64,000 bases of DNA from Puffinus mauretanicus (lineage: Eukaryota > Chordata > Aves > Procellariiformes > Procellariidae), in NCBI GenBank assembly GCA_023333565.1, contig JAJKFH010001377.1:52799-116798 (forward strand), written 5' to 3'. This document shows positions 17,521-30,154 of this stretch, in pieces. The notes under the pieces were generated by a model. It ran no database searches. It was not told the origin of the DNA and worked only from the letters and a program-made list of their open reading frames with translations. Position 1 is the first letter of the stretch. Each line of letters opens with the position of its first letter. Made by a program: the position numbers and the translations under genes.

Positions 17521-19211
17521 AACTAGCTTTGGCTGTGAGCATAAAGCAACCTGTGCTTTTTCAGTTGAAAACAACATATCTGAATAAGAATTTTTAATAA
17601 ATATGACATTTTTAGATATAGAAAATTTATTAGTATCAGCAGCACACTAAATTCCAATGGTGTATCAAATTATTTGTTAAATAACGTGCTTAATTAGATA
17701 AGATTTCCACATAAACAACATAGAAGTTAATAAAATAAAAATAAAATCTTATTCTTAGCTACATGATGCAACTCCAATCGCGGGCACTTCACTGGCATAA
17801 ATAAAAAAGGGTTTGGGGTTTGTTTGGGGTTTTTTTTAAAATACATAATGGAAACAGTCTGCATTTCTTTTGCAATCAAATGAACATTTTCTGAACACAA
17901 GTTTACTCCAGACTTATTCCAGTTGCACTGCAAACCACGGCAATAAGATTATTGCAAAATATCATGCAGCTTGCCTGAATCTGACTATCATCAGATTAAA
18001 AGATATTAGCAGAGATTTTATGGAAGCTAAATGGCAGTGTCCTTGAGGTAGTACTGACATTGACTCCAGCTGATACAGTTTTTGGTCATTAACATACCTT
18101 ACTATGTGTCTAGAACGAGCCCTCCAATAATTAGGGCTGAATACACTATGATTTTTAAAATTAAATCATGCCTCTGGGAAAGAATCAGGGAATAGACAGC
18201 TAAAGGACTTTCAAGCAATTAACAAGAACTGTGCTGTCAGGTTAAAAATTAAACATTGCAAAGTAGGTTAAAAGTTTCCTCTCTCTCAAAAATTGTATGT
18301 TGACATAGAAGACAGCTCTCAGGCATGCTGTTGAATGAAAGCAGAGGTGAGAATGGATACCTCTTACTTATAACCAAATGAAGTAAATTTCTCTAGCAAT
18401 TTTCATGTTCTACCCTTCTCTCTAAAAATAGTAATTTGCCTTCTAGTACCTTCAAACCAAGCCTCTCAAAAAAAGCTGACAAAGTTTAATTAGATATTAC
18501 AATGTCACCGATCTTAGATAGGTAGGCAGAAATGCAGAGGTAAAGATTCATAATTTTCATTTCATATGTCTCTATTCCTACCCCAGGCTGAACCATCAGA
18601 AACTGAGCCACTCAAATTTTAACTTGATTATATAACCATAAAAAAGCGTAAGCAACTTATCAAATGTTATGCATTTTTTATTTAGCTTTGTAGCCACCAA
18701 AACCCCCAAAACAAATCCTAAATCCAGACCCTTATTTGCTATTCCATGCTTTTACGTAGTATTCCAATTCACAGTTCCCTCCATATACTCAAGTCCAAGA
18801 AACCTAATATAAAGAAAAAACTTTTACTGACTCAATTATAAGCATTGCTTATTTTGATGAGCTAACAAATAAAGGGCCAGCACACATTCAGAAATGTGTA
18901 GTCTTGCTAAAATAATCAGTGGGAATAATGGAATCAGTACTTTTTTCCTACGGGCCCAAGCATGATGCTGATCTTAACGAGATCTAAATTTTTGTAAGTA
19001 TATATATAGACAATATTAATCAAGCACTTTTTTTCTCACTGCAGTCAAAATGAATAATCAGAAAACTGAAGAGGAACTTTCATGATATTGAGCATCCCAG
19101 GTCAAAGTTTAAAGACTCACATATAACTCCTCCAAAACATCATCTTTTAGATTACTGACAGGAATTCTGTAACATTTTGGTTTGCTTTTGTTTTGGTTTG
19201 GTTTTTTTATG

Positions 19212-19237
19212 ATGTTCATCAAAATTATGATGAACAT
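19212..19237. repeat. Small perfect inverted repeat
   Basis: The 10-bp arms ATGTTCATCA (19212-19221) and TGATGAACAT (19228-19237) are perfect complements around a 6-base loop. It is AT-rich and intronic, and I see no functional context. Confidence 0.5.
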
Positions 19238-22200
19238 ATTTGCCTTTATTTAGATTGTGAAGTAGGTGAATATCCTAAAATTAAGCATCCTGCAGAAAAA
19301 AAATGTACTTGTGCACTTCTTCATAGGTGCTGCCAGTGATCTTCAAAACATCCCAAGTTAAATTAAAAGTACCTCAGAGAACTGAGGAATTATTTGAGTT
19401 ACGCTTACTGAGCTCTTTCTCTGTTGTAAATTTTATTCTATGTTCAAGTATATAATATGTGAAAAGTGTGAAAGAAAATGCAATGAATGGGCTGTTATTC
19501 CAGGACTAGAATGGACAGAATGCAAATTGGGAAATGCTCAACATATACGTGAGCTCAAACTATGCATTAGGATTCTACCTTATTCTAGAGACAGAAGGAT
19601 GTCTTACCAATGAAATGAATTGCTTTCCTTGAACAAAGGCATACTCCCTCCTACATCCCTTAGAGGTCCTGAAGGTGAGTGGTTGCTGCACCAACCTCAG
19701 GTGGACTCAGCTGGCTTGCTTTTGTGGTTCTGGAAGAAAATCTCAAAGGGGACGAGGGCACATGGCCCTCATGAGCCCAAAAGCACAACGTACACCTCCA
19801 GATACCCATTTTCACTCATACATGCTTACAGCTGGTACAAAAAGAAATGCCAGTAGCTAGCTTCAGACAACCAGATTTCATAACAAATGAATCAGTGACA
19901 GCCAATGATGAGACATTATTCAATATTAAAAATAATAGGAACCGAAGATGAAAAACAGCCTAATGCATTTCTGGCCCCTATTCCACATCAAAGCATTTCC
20001 AATAGAATATTTTGTTGCTTATTTTTGGTCCTGCTTCCCAAACATCTAATTTATATATTTCTTGCTGTAATTTCACCCTATTGCTTCTGTGTAATTTCTT
20101 TCCTCTTTGTAACATCCATTTATGCATTTGAGGACCATTATCATATTTCTCTTCAGCCCACCTTTATGGGAGTTGCGTTTTACCTGGGGAACTATTATAA
20201 AGCTTAATATATAAGTTACTGTCAGAAAGAATTTTCAGACATTATAAATGCATTATTTAGATTAATGCTACAATTTTTTCATTTTAACCTTCGGGGCATT
20301 TACAGAAGTAAAGTGCAAAAATTGTTGGAATGCAGCAAATAAAAAGCCAAGCACTACTAATAATCTTTTTAATACTAAACAGTTCTCTACGTTTAGTCAC
20401 GTACAAAGAGTGAATGTTCAAGTAAGAGGAATAGTTTAACTGTACGAAGTTTTTCTTTAACAGAAATAAAAATTATAGTCGTCATAATAGTATATGAAAA
20501 TGATACATGAACAATAGCCCTAGCTAAAACTGTGCTTCAGACATAAAAACATAAATAATTAAAAAAAAAAAGAAATTCATTTGTGCAAGGAATGTACACA
20601 GTATAATTATAAATCCCTGATTATCAGTTTATTAGCAAATAATTCAAAAGCTTCAATACTGTGAGAACCTCATGACAAATCCTGAGCAACAAGACTGAGA
20701 TGACTACCTTGAGAGTCCAAAACTACGGACATTTCATACTCCTACACCACCAGTGACATAATGTATCCATTAAAACCCACACTAATTTGTATCTGCTCTG
20801 TTTAATATAAACCAACATGATTTATATACTTAATTTTGCATATATATATCAATTGTACTTAAGTGTGATACAACACATTTTGTCTTCATCGCATATAGCA
20901 TTACCTTCCAACTCTACTTCTCTACATAAACCGAAGTATGTAACAGCTTACAAGAAGATAAATCTCATTAGCTTCAACTGAGACATTACATGTGACAAAA
21001 GAGAGGGACAAAGTGCTTACCCTAAGCTTCTTAAAATATAAATGATGGGTATAACATGTGGAGTGAAGACCGGTCCCAAAGAAGAACAGGTTTTAAACCA
21101 ATGCATGCACAAATTTTAGAAATATGTATGTGAGCTGCACTCATAACATGCACAGCCTACCTCGTTAGGGTGACCGCTAGTGGCCAAAGGCAGGTCCAAA
21201 AGATAGGTATTAAAAAGAAAATTGATTCATAAGGCAAATATAAGTTCAAAATGGAGAGCAGTATAATAAAAAACATGAGACACTAATACGTTGCAATTAC
21301 AATCTACGGTTTGGCACATACTTAATTGAAAAATCAAGCTGCACGTGTGCATGACAACATGGATGGGTTGCATAATACTGCACAAAATAACAGAATGGGT
21401 TTTAATCGCAACAGACACAAAAATATTCTTCCATAAGTACCTAGATGTACACATGTAAATATTATTGAGTCTTTCACCCTGAATAAAACCCATTGAAATC
21501 TGACATTAAATTTACTTACAAGGTAGCATCGATAGCTTTCTATGATTTATAAAGATTTATATGATGAACCTCATATGTTTACATGTTAACCCTCAAATGT
21601 GTATACAAAAACATTTTGAAACTGGATTGCCACACGTGTTAAAAAAATCTGGCATACCTTCACTATTCACTATGCTCTGAAATTTTCTATTCAAGTTTTA
21701 GAATTAACTCTGCTTTTACTTTTCTGTTGTCATTAAAATAAGGCTTTGTGCTGCCTGAGTAGAGGAGAAGTTACCCAGAGAGATTCTCTCAACACCAAAT
21801 GTTGATAGTTTTTTGCTATCGTTGCAAATCAGTTCATACTTTGTATTCATCTACACAGGAAAAAGACCTTCAGCACTGCCTGCACTGCGCCTCCTTATCC
21901 GCTACTCTGCCAGACAACTCCACATCACAGTCTTACTTCATCACTTCATCTTGAAGCCAGTCAAAATTTTCATCCCCACTTCCAGTCAAAGGCTGTTCCC
22001 AAACATCAAACTGAGAACTGCAACCATCAGAGTGCAAAGGCTACATTTAATCATACATGTATTATTCCCACTCAGTCTTTCTCATACGTCGCTATTTCTG
22101 GTCAAAAGATGCCTCTGGAGGTAGTAACTGTTTTCTTTTTAGATTGCTGACTACAGATACCCTAGCTGATGTGGTGATAAAACCAAGATTTCCATGACAG

Positions 22201-25200
22201 CATGCATTTCTCTGTGTACCCATAGACAGGGAGGGAGGCAGATGCTACAGGGCCGGACCAACAGCCCAGGCACGTGCAAGCAATGCACCTCTAAGCATTA
22301 AAGAAACTCCTGATGTGCCAAAGGACACCAGGTAATTAATCGTCTAAAGAGTCAGTCACTTCCACTAATACCAGAAAGCTGTAACATATAAAAGTCACCC
22401 AAAGCCCATGTCCACCGCAACTCTGCTATGCAATGAGTGAAACGCGTACGGCAGCAGCAGAACCATGTGCAGTTGCTCCCATCTCCCGCTGCCTTTGTGC
22501 TGCTCTCATCCGGCGGCTGCGAGGCCACAGGGCTGGACCGGCGATGCTCTCCCGCGGGCTCGTTCTTCTGCACGTGAGCAGGGACAGCCGGAGGCACTCA
22601 GTATCTCACAGAAAGCATGCAGGACTTCAATAAACTCTAACCGAAACACTGATAATAAATTCACTTTTGTGAGTCATGCAATTACACAGAATTGTTGTCC
22701 AAGTTTAGAGACGCAGTAATCGCAGCTGCAAAGAGATAAACAGAGGTCTTGTGCTGGATTTGATGTGCATTAGGTGCTCGGTTTACATAACAGCTTCCAA
22801 ATTAGACATTAACCTCAGAAGACTGGGAAGAGACAACCAGGAACAAAATGGTCCCCTTGTGGAAAAATTATGTAATACTTTTTGAATTTAATTCTCCAAG
22901 GGTGTATCTGCCTTATGAAGAGCCAATTCTTCCCTGAAACACAAGCAGGATGGAGAGCCATAAAACTAGAGACAAAGCCCACAAGGACGCGAGTAACCGA
23001 TTCACAGAGCACGGAGTTTATAGACACAGAGCTTCCACGCTCTGTTCATGCCAAAAAAGGGGGGCGAGAGGGCACAGGGATGCTGCCCACCCCCCCCAAA
23101 CAACACAGCAAAATATTGCTCGGTGTAGATAAACATACAAAGTTTATAACAATCATGAGAATGGGGTCAAGAAATGTAACCAAATGCATCAAAGTATCCC
23201 AGCAAATGCATACAAGCATCCAGAACTAGAAAAACGAAAATAAATGAGAGTCCACGGAAACCTGTACCAGAATTTTCCCATATCTTACATGGTTAACCCA
23301 ATATTCTCCTAAGTGTGTCTATATTTAAAATTTACTGTGATGTCCGTTTTCATATGTGCTACAAACATCCTAATAATACCTAAATTTACAAACTTATTGT
23401 AAATCTTCCCACTTGGATACCATAAAATAATTCTGGTTTTTACCTTTTTGGTAGAAAATTTAGTTCTTTCCCTTGGTGGTATCAACATTAGCACAGGAAA
23501 ATTAGAATACCCCTGTCTCTTTGGATGCTTTCAGGCTTGTCTATATACAAGCATTACGTTGTTACAAAATCACATGCAAAAATAAATCAGAACAACTCTA
23601 TCCTTACATATGCATTTGTTCTGGTACAGAGACACTGTTAGGAGGCACTTACTAGCATTGCCGTGATTCCCATATAGGAAGATGAATATACTACATAGTA
23701 CAATTTCTTCACCCGTTTCTATAAACACTGCCACCCAAAAAGAGTAGTACCACTAGACAGTTGCAATTATTTCAGGAGAAACAACACAAACATCTCACAT
23801 TTCTCACTGAAACAGTCCTACTGGCTAAAAAATTGGGTCCCGATCCAGCCACATCATCCCAAGACTAATGAAAGACTGAACTTTACTTAAAAAAACAAAC
23901 AGCTCCATTTTAATAAAAATAAAGACATAATAAAACCCTCAGAAAACACAGTTAATTTAAGAATATGCAGACAACAGGCCTGAAAAGGATGCAGTGTTGT
24001 GTAGTCCTACTGAAAAAAATAAGTAAACATATACTATGATCTCTAAACCTTCCCACAGGAAGAATTAGGACAGAATTAGAAGATATTTCTGTAATGAATC
24101 AGAACCAACATACCTATCACCTATTTCACGTATCAGCTTAAAAAGTTACATGCTGCACAATATGATGCATAGCCTCCTATTGCCCAAAACATTGTTGGGT
24201 TGTGCACCTCACTCAGAAACCAAGCTTACAACAAAAAAGGGAATTTACTTGCAAGAATAATCTCATTCATTTTAATAGAATCCTCACATGAATAAAGTTA
24301 CTCATGCACACACACAGGTAAGTAAGAGGCTATCAGACCCCCCTAATCCCCTACGCACGCTACCACAGCACCAGATGTGACCTGCTACGTCCCTCTCCGG
24401 CTGGCAGAAAGGGAGTGGGTGGACTCTTGGCTCTCTCCCCCTTAATGCACCTGCTAGTGCAGCTGAGCTGGCATGCGAGGGGGAAAAGGTACTCCAGGAA
24501 AAGAACGAGTGCAGCTTACTGCCTCCAGGGAGCCAGGAAAAAGCAGGGATTTGAAGCATGATTTCGAGTCATAACGGAGTGCTGCCCTGCTCCTCCACTC
24601 TTGTAGCTGTACCACTCTCGGGCTCGACTGCAAGGTGCTAGCACAGCTCACTGCGTAACACCTCGCTCTGAGTAGAAACTTGGACTTTGGAAGTATTTCC
24701 TTCTGTTCCCACTGCAAGCATATTCTATTTAACCTACTTTTTCTTAGAAGATCCATGTAACTATTGAATGTTCTGGATTTTCCTTTTTTAAACACGGTCT
24801 CCAGTGCAATTCACTTATTGTATACACGCAGGCTGTTCAATTCAAGCTGTTGATTAAATACGCTTCACGACACCAATAGTTCTTCAGCAAATATCGTAGA
24901 GAGTGTTACATTTACACAGGCATACAGCCAGCTGGCATAGAGAATACAATGAAATAATTCCTCACTTAAAATGTAATTTTAAAGGGAAATATCTCTTCCC
25001 GGGAATTTCCTTGCACCGCTTTTCATGTGAATTTTCCAATTTGGCATACGTTCAACTTACCATGAAAGCAACGCTAATTTAGCATCACATTTCCCCGTCT
25101 ACCTACGAAACCGTAGTTTCCCACACAGCGTTAGCTTGGATAAAGTTAATTTTGCTGCAACTCTTGACCGCGCTTCCTTCACGCAATCCCTTGAACAAGT

Positions 25201-25282
25201 ATTTATGCTGGGCGTCCAGAAAGGGTCCGGCATGCGCCCAGCGGGATTTTATTTCTGTTGCTGCCCCTGCGTGCACCCCACC

Positions 25283-25312
25283 GAGCTCTCCCACCCCCGG
25301 AGCTCTCCCACC
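25283..25312. repeat. Two-copy direct repeat, period 17
   Basis: GAGCTCTCCCACC occurs at 25283-25295 and again at 25300-25312. It is a short local duplication just left of the large palindrome. Confidence 0.7.
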
Positions 25313-25347
25313 ACCGGCCAATGCGGCGGTTCCCTTGGCGCGGCCAG

Positions 25348-25436
25348 CCCGGGACGGACCCGCAGGCTCCGCGTCGGCCGGGCGCTGCCCTCAGGGCAGC
25401 GCCCGGCCGACGCGGAGCCTGCGGGTCCGTCCCGGG
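25348..25436. repeat. Perfect 89-bp palindrome (44-bp arms, 1-base centre)
   Basis: Arm 1 (25348-25391) begins CCCGGGACGGACCCGC and ends GGGCGCTGCCCT. Arm 2 (25393-25436) is its exact reverse complement, with no mismatch in 44 positions checked base by base. The single unpaired base is C25392. Complementarity stops cleanly at both outer edges (G25347 against T25437). The element lies about 290 bp inside HCN1 intron 1, within the CpG island, and can fold as a cruciform or RNA hairpin. A fold-back artefact of library preparation or assembly is a serious alternative. Confidence 0.97.
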
Positions 25437-25599
25437 TGCAGCACGCTGGAGAGCGCCGGGTCCCCTCCTCGCCGCCCGGGCGGGGGGACGCGGAGAGGGG
25501 AGGCAAAGTTTTACCCGCCGAGCGGCTGCCCGCGGGGAGGGAAGGGGCGAGGCCGGGCCCGCCGGCCGGGGAAGCCCCTCACCTCCGCGGGGCGCGTCT

Positions 25600-25717
25600 C
25601 CCCCCCAGCCCCCGTCCCCCCCCCCCAGGCCGGAGGCCGCCGAAGTTTGTGCTGGGCGAGGTGCGAGGCGGCGGGAGCGCTGCCCTGCCTCCCGCGGCGG
25701 GGCCACCCCCCCTCCCC
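25600..25717 (-). promoter_or_regulatory. G-rich sense strand at the start of intron 1 (potential G-quadruplex / R-loop)
   Basis: On the plus strand C runs lie at 25600-25606 (7), 25609-25613 (5), 25616-25626 (11), 25706-25712 (7) and 25714-25717 (4). On the HCN1 sense strand these are G runs starting 11 bases after the exon 1 donor. The spacing fits G-quadruplex-forming potential in nascent RNA or non-template DNA. The function is inferred; only the base runs are seen. Confidence 0.45.
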
Positions 25718-25728
25718 GTGCGGCTCAC

Positions 25729-26111
25729 CTGAAGTCGCTGTAGGGGTGGATGATCCAGAACCCCGCAGTTTTAACCCTTTCCTGCTCCTTCTCCACCGCC
25801 TTCTGGCTGCCGAACATGCGGAGGGAGAATTTGTTGACCCCCGGCTGCAGCATGGAGGTGAACTGCCGCTGCATGAAGCCGTACTGCCGCCGCGGCCCCT
25901 CGGCATCCTCGAAGCCCACCACGGGCTCCTCGCCCCCGCCGCCGTCCACTTTGAAGCACACCGCGTTGCCATGCTCCTTCACGCCGCCGCTGCCCCCGCC
26001 GCCGGGGCTGCTCTGGGCTTTCTCCGCCGGGGCCGCCGGCTTGGCTGGGAAGGCGTTAGCGCTGCCATCGTCCCGGCTGCCGGCAGAGGAGCTGCGCTTC
26101 CCAGCCTCCAT
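25729..26111 (-). CDS. HCN1: HCN1 exon 1: N-terminal cytosolic region and start of HCN domain
   Basis: The exon encodes residues 1-127 plus two bases of codon 128. The ATG at 26111-26109 has a strong Kozak context (A at -3, G at +4). The protein begins [16 protein letters not shown], as HCN1 N-termini do. It passes through a low-complexity Ala/Gly/Ser region with glycine runs at 37-40 and 57-60, then [16 protein letters not shown] (45-60). The invariant stretch [20 protein letters not shown] runs at 69-88 and leads into the HCN domain (about 76 onward), which packs against the voltage sensor and C-linker. It ends [10 protein letters not shown] at 119-128. The paralogue-specific N-terminus supports HCN1 rather than HCN2-4. 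The donor is AG|GTGAGC at 25728. The exon joins exon 2 in phase. Confidence 0.97.
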
Positions 26112-26720
26112 GCTGCGGGGCGGGCGCGCCCCAGCCGCGGGAGAGCGCGGGGAAGCCTCGCCGCCGCCGGTGCCCTTCAGCGGCGCGGCTGGGCTCGGCC
26201 GCCCTGGGCTGGGCTGGGCTCAGCTCCGCGCCGCCGCGCCGCCCGGCATGGCCAGCGCCGCCGACTCTGAGCCGCGCTCCCGCGCAGGGCTGGCACCGCT
26301 TCCCCTCGCCCGCCCCCTGCCGGCGGCCGCGCCGCGCCGCCCGCCTGACATTGAGCGCCCCGGAGTCCTTGAGGGGCTGAGGCCCCGGGCTGGGGGGGAG
26401 GGGAGGAGCCGGCGGGGCGCGGGGGGAGGCGGGCTCTGCCCTCGGGGCGGTGGCGCGCGTGGGCCCGGCGGCGGCCCGACGCGTGGGCGCGAGTGCGGTG
26501 CCCGCGGGGCGGGGTGGAGCGGGGCGGGGGCCGGCCCCGGCCCGGCCGCCCTCCCGCCACAAGGCGGCGGAGCCGGCCGCCGGGCGGAGCGGAGGGCTGG
26601 GGCGGAGGAGTGCGGGGCTCTCCGGCGGCCCGGCCCGCGCTTCCGACAGAGCTGCAGTAACGCGGGTGGGCTGGTGGTTCAGCTTGGGCGCAGCGGCGGG
26701 CGAGGCGCGGGCTGGTAGCG
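26112..26720 (-). promoter_or_regulatory. HCN1: Inferred HCN1 5' UTR and core promoter
   Basis: The region immediately upstream of the HCN1 ATG is extremely CpG-rich. It contains GC-box-like GGGGCGGG motifs near 26117-26124, 26505-26514 and 26521-26529, consistent with Sp1-type promoters. I see no TATA box. The transcription start cannot be placed from sequence alone, so the UTR/promoter boundary is unknown. Confidence 0.6.
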
Positions 26721-27150
26721 TGCCTCCACACCCCGAGCGGGAAGCGGTGGCTGGGAGGGAAGGTGTGGAGAGGTCCCGCGGGCTCCCTGTCTCCTGCGAA
26801 GCCTCTCTGGTGCTTCTCGGGGAGCAGTGACTGGAGGAGAGCAAGCGGCGGGCGTCTGCCTGGGCACTGGAGCCGAGTGACGGCGCTGGAGGTAGCAGAG
26901 GCGTTTTGGGTTCGTACTGCTGAGGATGGAGTCAGAGCCTGCCCTGGGTGCGAGTGAGGAGGGAAGGCCGGGGTTTGAGTGACGTTCGTTTTCACACACA
27001 GAACGTTTCCCTCGGGTTAGGTGGCATCTCGCTACCTCCTGTTGCCTTGTTCCCGAACCTCACGCTGACTGAAAACCCGCGGCCGCGCGCGTGATCGCCG
27101 GGGTGTGATTCCCTCCGGCAGGGCCGTGCTGCCACGGGCGCCTGCCTGTC

Positions 27151-30100
27151 TCGCTGTGAGGCCTAAAATGGCAGGTGTACCCACGTGCGGGGACACGCTT
27201 TTCACATACGCCAAGAGGCGATTTTGGTTTTGTTTCTGTGTAAAAAGGGATCCGGAGGCCGCGTTCCGCTCGCTCCACCCCACCTGACATTGAAGTACAT
27301 CAGTTACAGTGAAGAAGCCTCCAAGAAACACAGAAAAGGCTGTTGGACAGAACGGGAGCAGGAGGAATTTCTGGGTCCCGATACTCCAAGTACACTCAAA
27401 GGAAATAGGATGTGTGTTGCCTTGGTTATCTCTACATACATTACCCTAACAATTATATATAGTATTGGGGGAGCTAAGGGCTGAGGTAAGATCTGAGAGG
27501 GCAGTTCTGCCAATGGTAAGCAGCTCTTTACAAGCCATGAGCGAGGAGGAGGGCCTTGGTCTCCGCCTTGAAAGCTGAAAGATGCTGATATTACCCCTAA
27601 AGTGTAATTTGGGTTACAGAATGATGGAGAATCAATATTTACAGATGATACCACGCATTATGCATACCTGCAAAAGCATAAAGGCATATATTACAGCACA
27701 CATGCTTAGGTCCTGGGACTCCGTTTGGCATGACATAGGTTTGTTTTCCACACATTCTCAACACATTTTTCATTTTGCACATTAAAAATAGAGTAAGAAA
27801 GAACTAGTAAAGTTTCTCAAGCTTGGCTCTGGTATTTCAGCAGTATTGGTCACTTCATTGTTATCCAGTGCGTCCTTTACAAAACAGATGCTTGAAACAA
27901 ACCTGATAGAGAAACAGATCTGCAAATCTGCACACCACAATTTGCACAGTGCAAATCAGGTGCTTTGGGGAGCTGTGTTTCAAAACTGGATCTGAGGGCT
28001 TTTCTCAGCAATTCCAGCTCTTACAGAATGTTTATGCCTACTGCACCCAAACACTTAAGATTCAGATTATGTCAATATGTTGTTAAGTGTGGAAGATGTT
28101 AACATTAACATGATGTTAGTGTGGAAGAAGATGGCAAGTGTGGATGCACCGGGATGGATTGCTAGAGGCTGAGCAGTGACCAGCATGGGAAGGAATATGC
28201 TCACACTGTGACTTGTTGAGGGCTGACATACATAAACCTTCCCCATCTGGAGTGATACTTTTCTGTATGATTTTATCCTAAAACAGTGAAGAGTGTGTGC
28301 ACAGCTGCTGATGGCTCATGCACAGCTGCTGACAGACAAGACCCTCTTACTGGTTTATCCCCAGATGATGTCCGCCTCCTTCCCTCATGCAATGTCTGTC
28401 ACCAAAAGATAATTAAAAAGTAATAAATTATTATTGTTTCGCAGCTTTGTGAAAGAATTAGCTCACATCATATTTGACAGAAAACAACAAAGGCAAGGGA
28501 TGAAAAGGCTAAGTCATGCTGTGCTGTTCCACACACTCAGACAGTTTACCACATCAGCGTCACTGGAATTGACACTTTCCACACTTCAGTCGTGTATACC
28601 TTGCAACCTTAACTTTCCTCTCTGAGAGCAAGCAATTCTTCTATCTCTTTACGGCTTATTTCAGAGGGCTTTTGCATGCAGCCCTTGACCGACTGGTCTT
28701 TCCCAGCATAAGCTAAACAACAATTAGTCATGTGCAGGAGGAAATAGGCTTGTAATGGAGTAAATCAGGACAGTGAAATGGAAGTGTTTACAGCTGCAGT
28801 AAGCAGATTCTGATGTACATTACGTTCGTTTACTGACATTGTATTAATGGTGATGGTCCTTCATTTCTGGATGGTGAAAACTCTGCACAACAAGAACATC
28901 CAATTTCTTATTTTGTGAAACTTTGCCTTTGCTTGTCTTTAATGTCTCATTTTGTCAATGTTTATCCTTACTTAATATGGACTACAGATGTATCAGAATG
29001 ACTACCCTTGCCTAGCTTCCCCCTCTTTCTACAGTACAAGAATCTGGAAATATTCTGCTTCCTTTAGTGGCATTATATAGATCCAAAAGTGGTTTATTAC
29101 ACCAAAATGTCATAAGAGAAGTTGATAATGAGAGAAAATAATCTGCAATATATGTAACACATTCTCTGCATGCTTCTTAAGCACAGCATATGTATAAACT
29201 ACACAGGTACAAATCTCTGTAAAACTGATATTTTGGTATTTTATGCTTCCTGTGATCAAATAATAGATTTTTATAATTTTTATTCTAATTAGGAGAAATG
29301 TGTACTTATTTGTGCGTGTTCGAGTACTATTTGTCTTAAGTATTTGCATGGCCTAAATGGCCTTAACATCTTAGCATCTTGCAATTTTTAATAGTAATCC
29401 TGAGATTGTAAGGATGGGAAAGGATTTTCATAATCTGTAGTTTTTATGTGGCAAAATGGATTCTTCTCCAGGTGAAAATAACTTACGTTGTTTTCAACCA
29501 AGAAACTGACCTCTCCTGAGGCCCAGACCAACATGATAGTTTAGATGAGAGCATTTTGGTTTCACAGAAAGAGAAGTAATGGGGCATGGTGTGTGTGAAT
29601 AGTTCTGAAAACCACACCAGGGCTACATATGGTAGAAAGGTCACAGACTCACTTTAGCTAAAGGTATAGCTTGTTTTCTGTAAGGTTTGATTTTAATTTT
29701 GTGACTATGTCAGGAGAGACACTGAAAAAAATGACATTGATAAATGAAATTTCCAAGAAGTCAGTGCTAGCAGAACAAGGAAAATAAAACCTTTTTCTTT
29801 TGTATCTCTTTGCTATGTCCTGGGTTAATGGATCACTACTAAAAATTTAGTAGGCTCTTTCATTTGTTTGTATTGAATTATTTTGATTACTTACTGGACT
29901 CCATCAAACTATTATAACATCATTAATGCCAGTGCTTTAATATGACTCTGTAACTGTAATACTAATGTATACCTCAAAACTAATTTCCTTCTTTTCTGCT
30001 AAACATAGTAAATTGTTATGCCTGTAGTAAATACAGTCCCACTTCTCTTACTTTCTCATATTTTCTCATTTTGATATAATCTGAACATACCCAGAACAGC

Positions 30101-30154
30101 TCAGCTGTAGTAATGAAAAAAATAACAGCTTATGTATTGAAGCGTATGTAGTTT
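27151..30154. other. Upstream flank of HCN1, no gene seen
   Basis: After the CpG island the sequence returns to AT-rich, non-coding composition. Open frames are short and domain-free, and there is no recognisable transposon tail or RNA gene. It may hold distal HCN1 enhancers, but nothing in the sequence pinpoints one. Confidence 0.6.

Larger units (their letters stand above)
25250..27150. promoter_or_regulatory. HCN1: CpG island spanning HCN1 promoter, exon 1 and start of intron 1
   Basis: The sequence changes abruptly from AT-rich to strongly GC- and CpG-rich near 25250 and declines again after about 27150. The island covers the splice donor, all of exon 1, the inferred 5' UTR and several hundred bases upstream. 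Constitutive or neuronal promoters of this kind are usually TATA-less with dispersed start sites. Boundaries were judged by eye. The long open frames in all six phases here arise from scarcity of stop codons in GC-rich DNA and are not genes. Confidence 0.9.

Noticed and set aside
25152..26270. 372-codon plus-strand open frame across the CpG island
   Set aside because: It overlaps HCN1 exon 1 on the opposite strand, crosses the palindrome and consists of Pro/Ala/Arg/Gly-rich sequence. Stop codons are rare in such GC-rich DNA, so long frames occur in most phases here.
25750..26718. 322-codon plus-strand open frame, and the 262- and 272-codon minus-strand frames at 26056-26995
   Set aside because: Same GC-driven artefact; low-complexity peptides with no domain and no conservation evidence.
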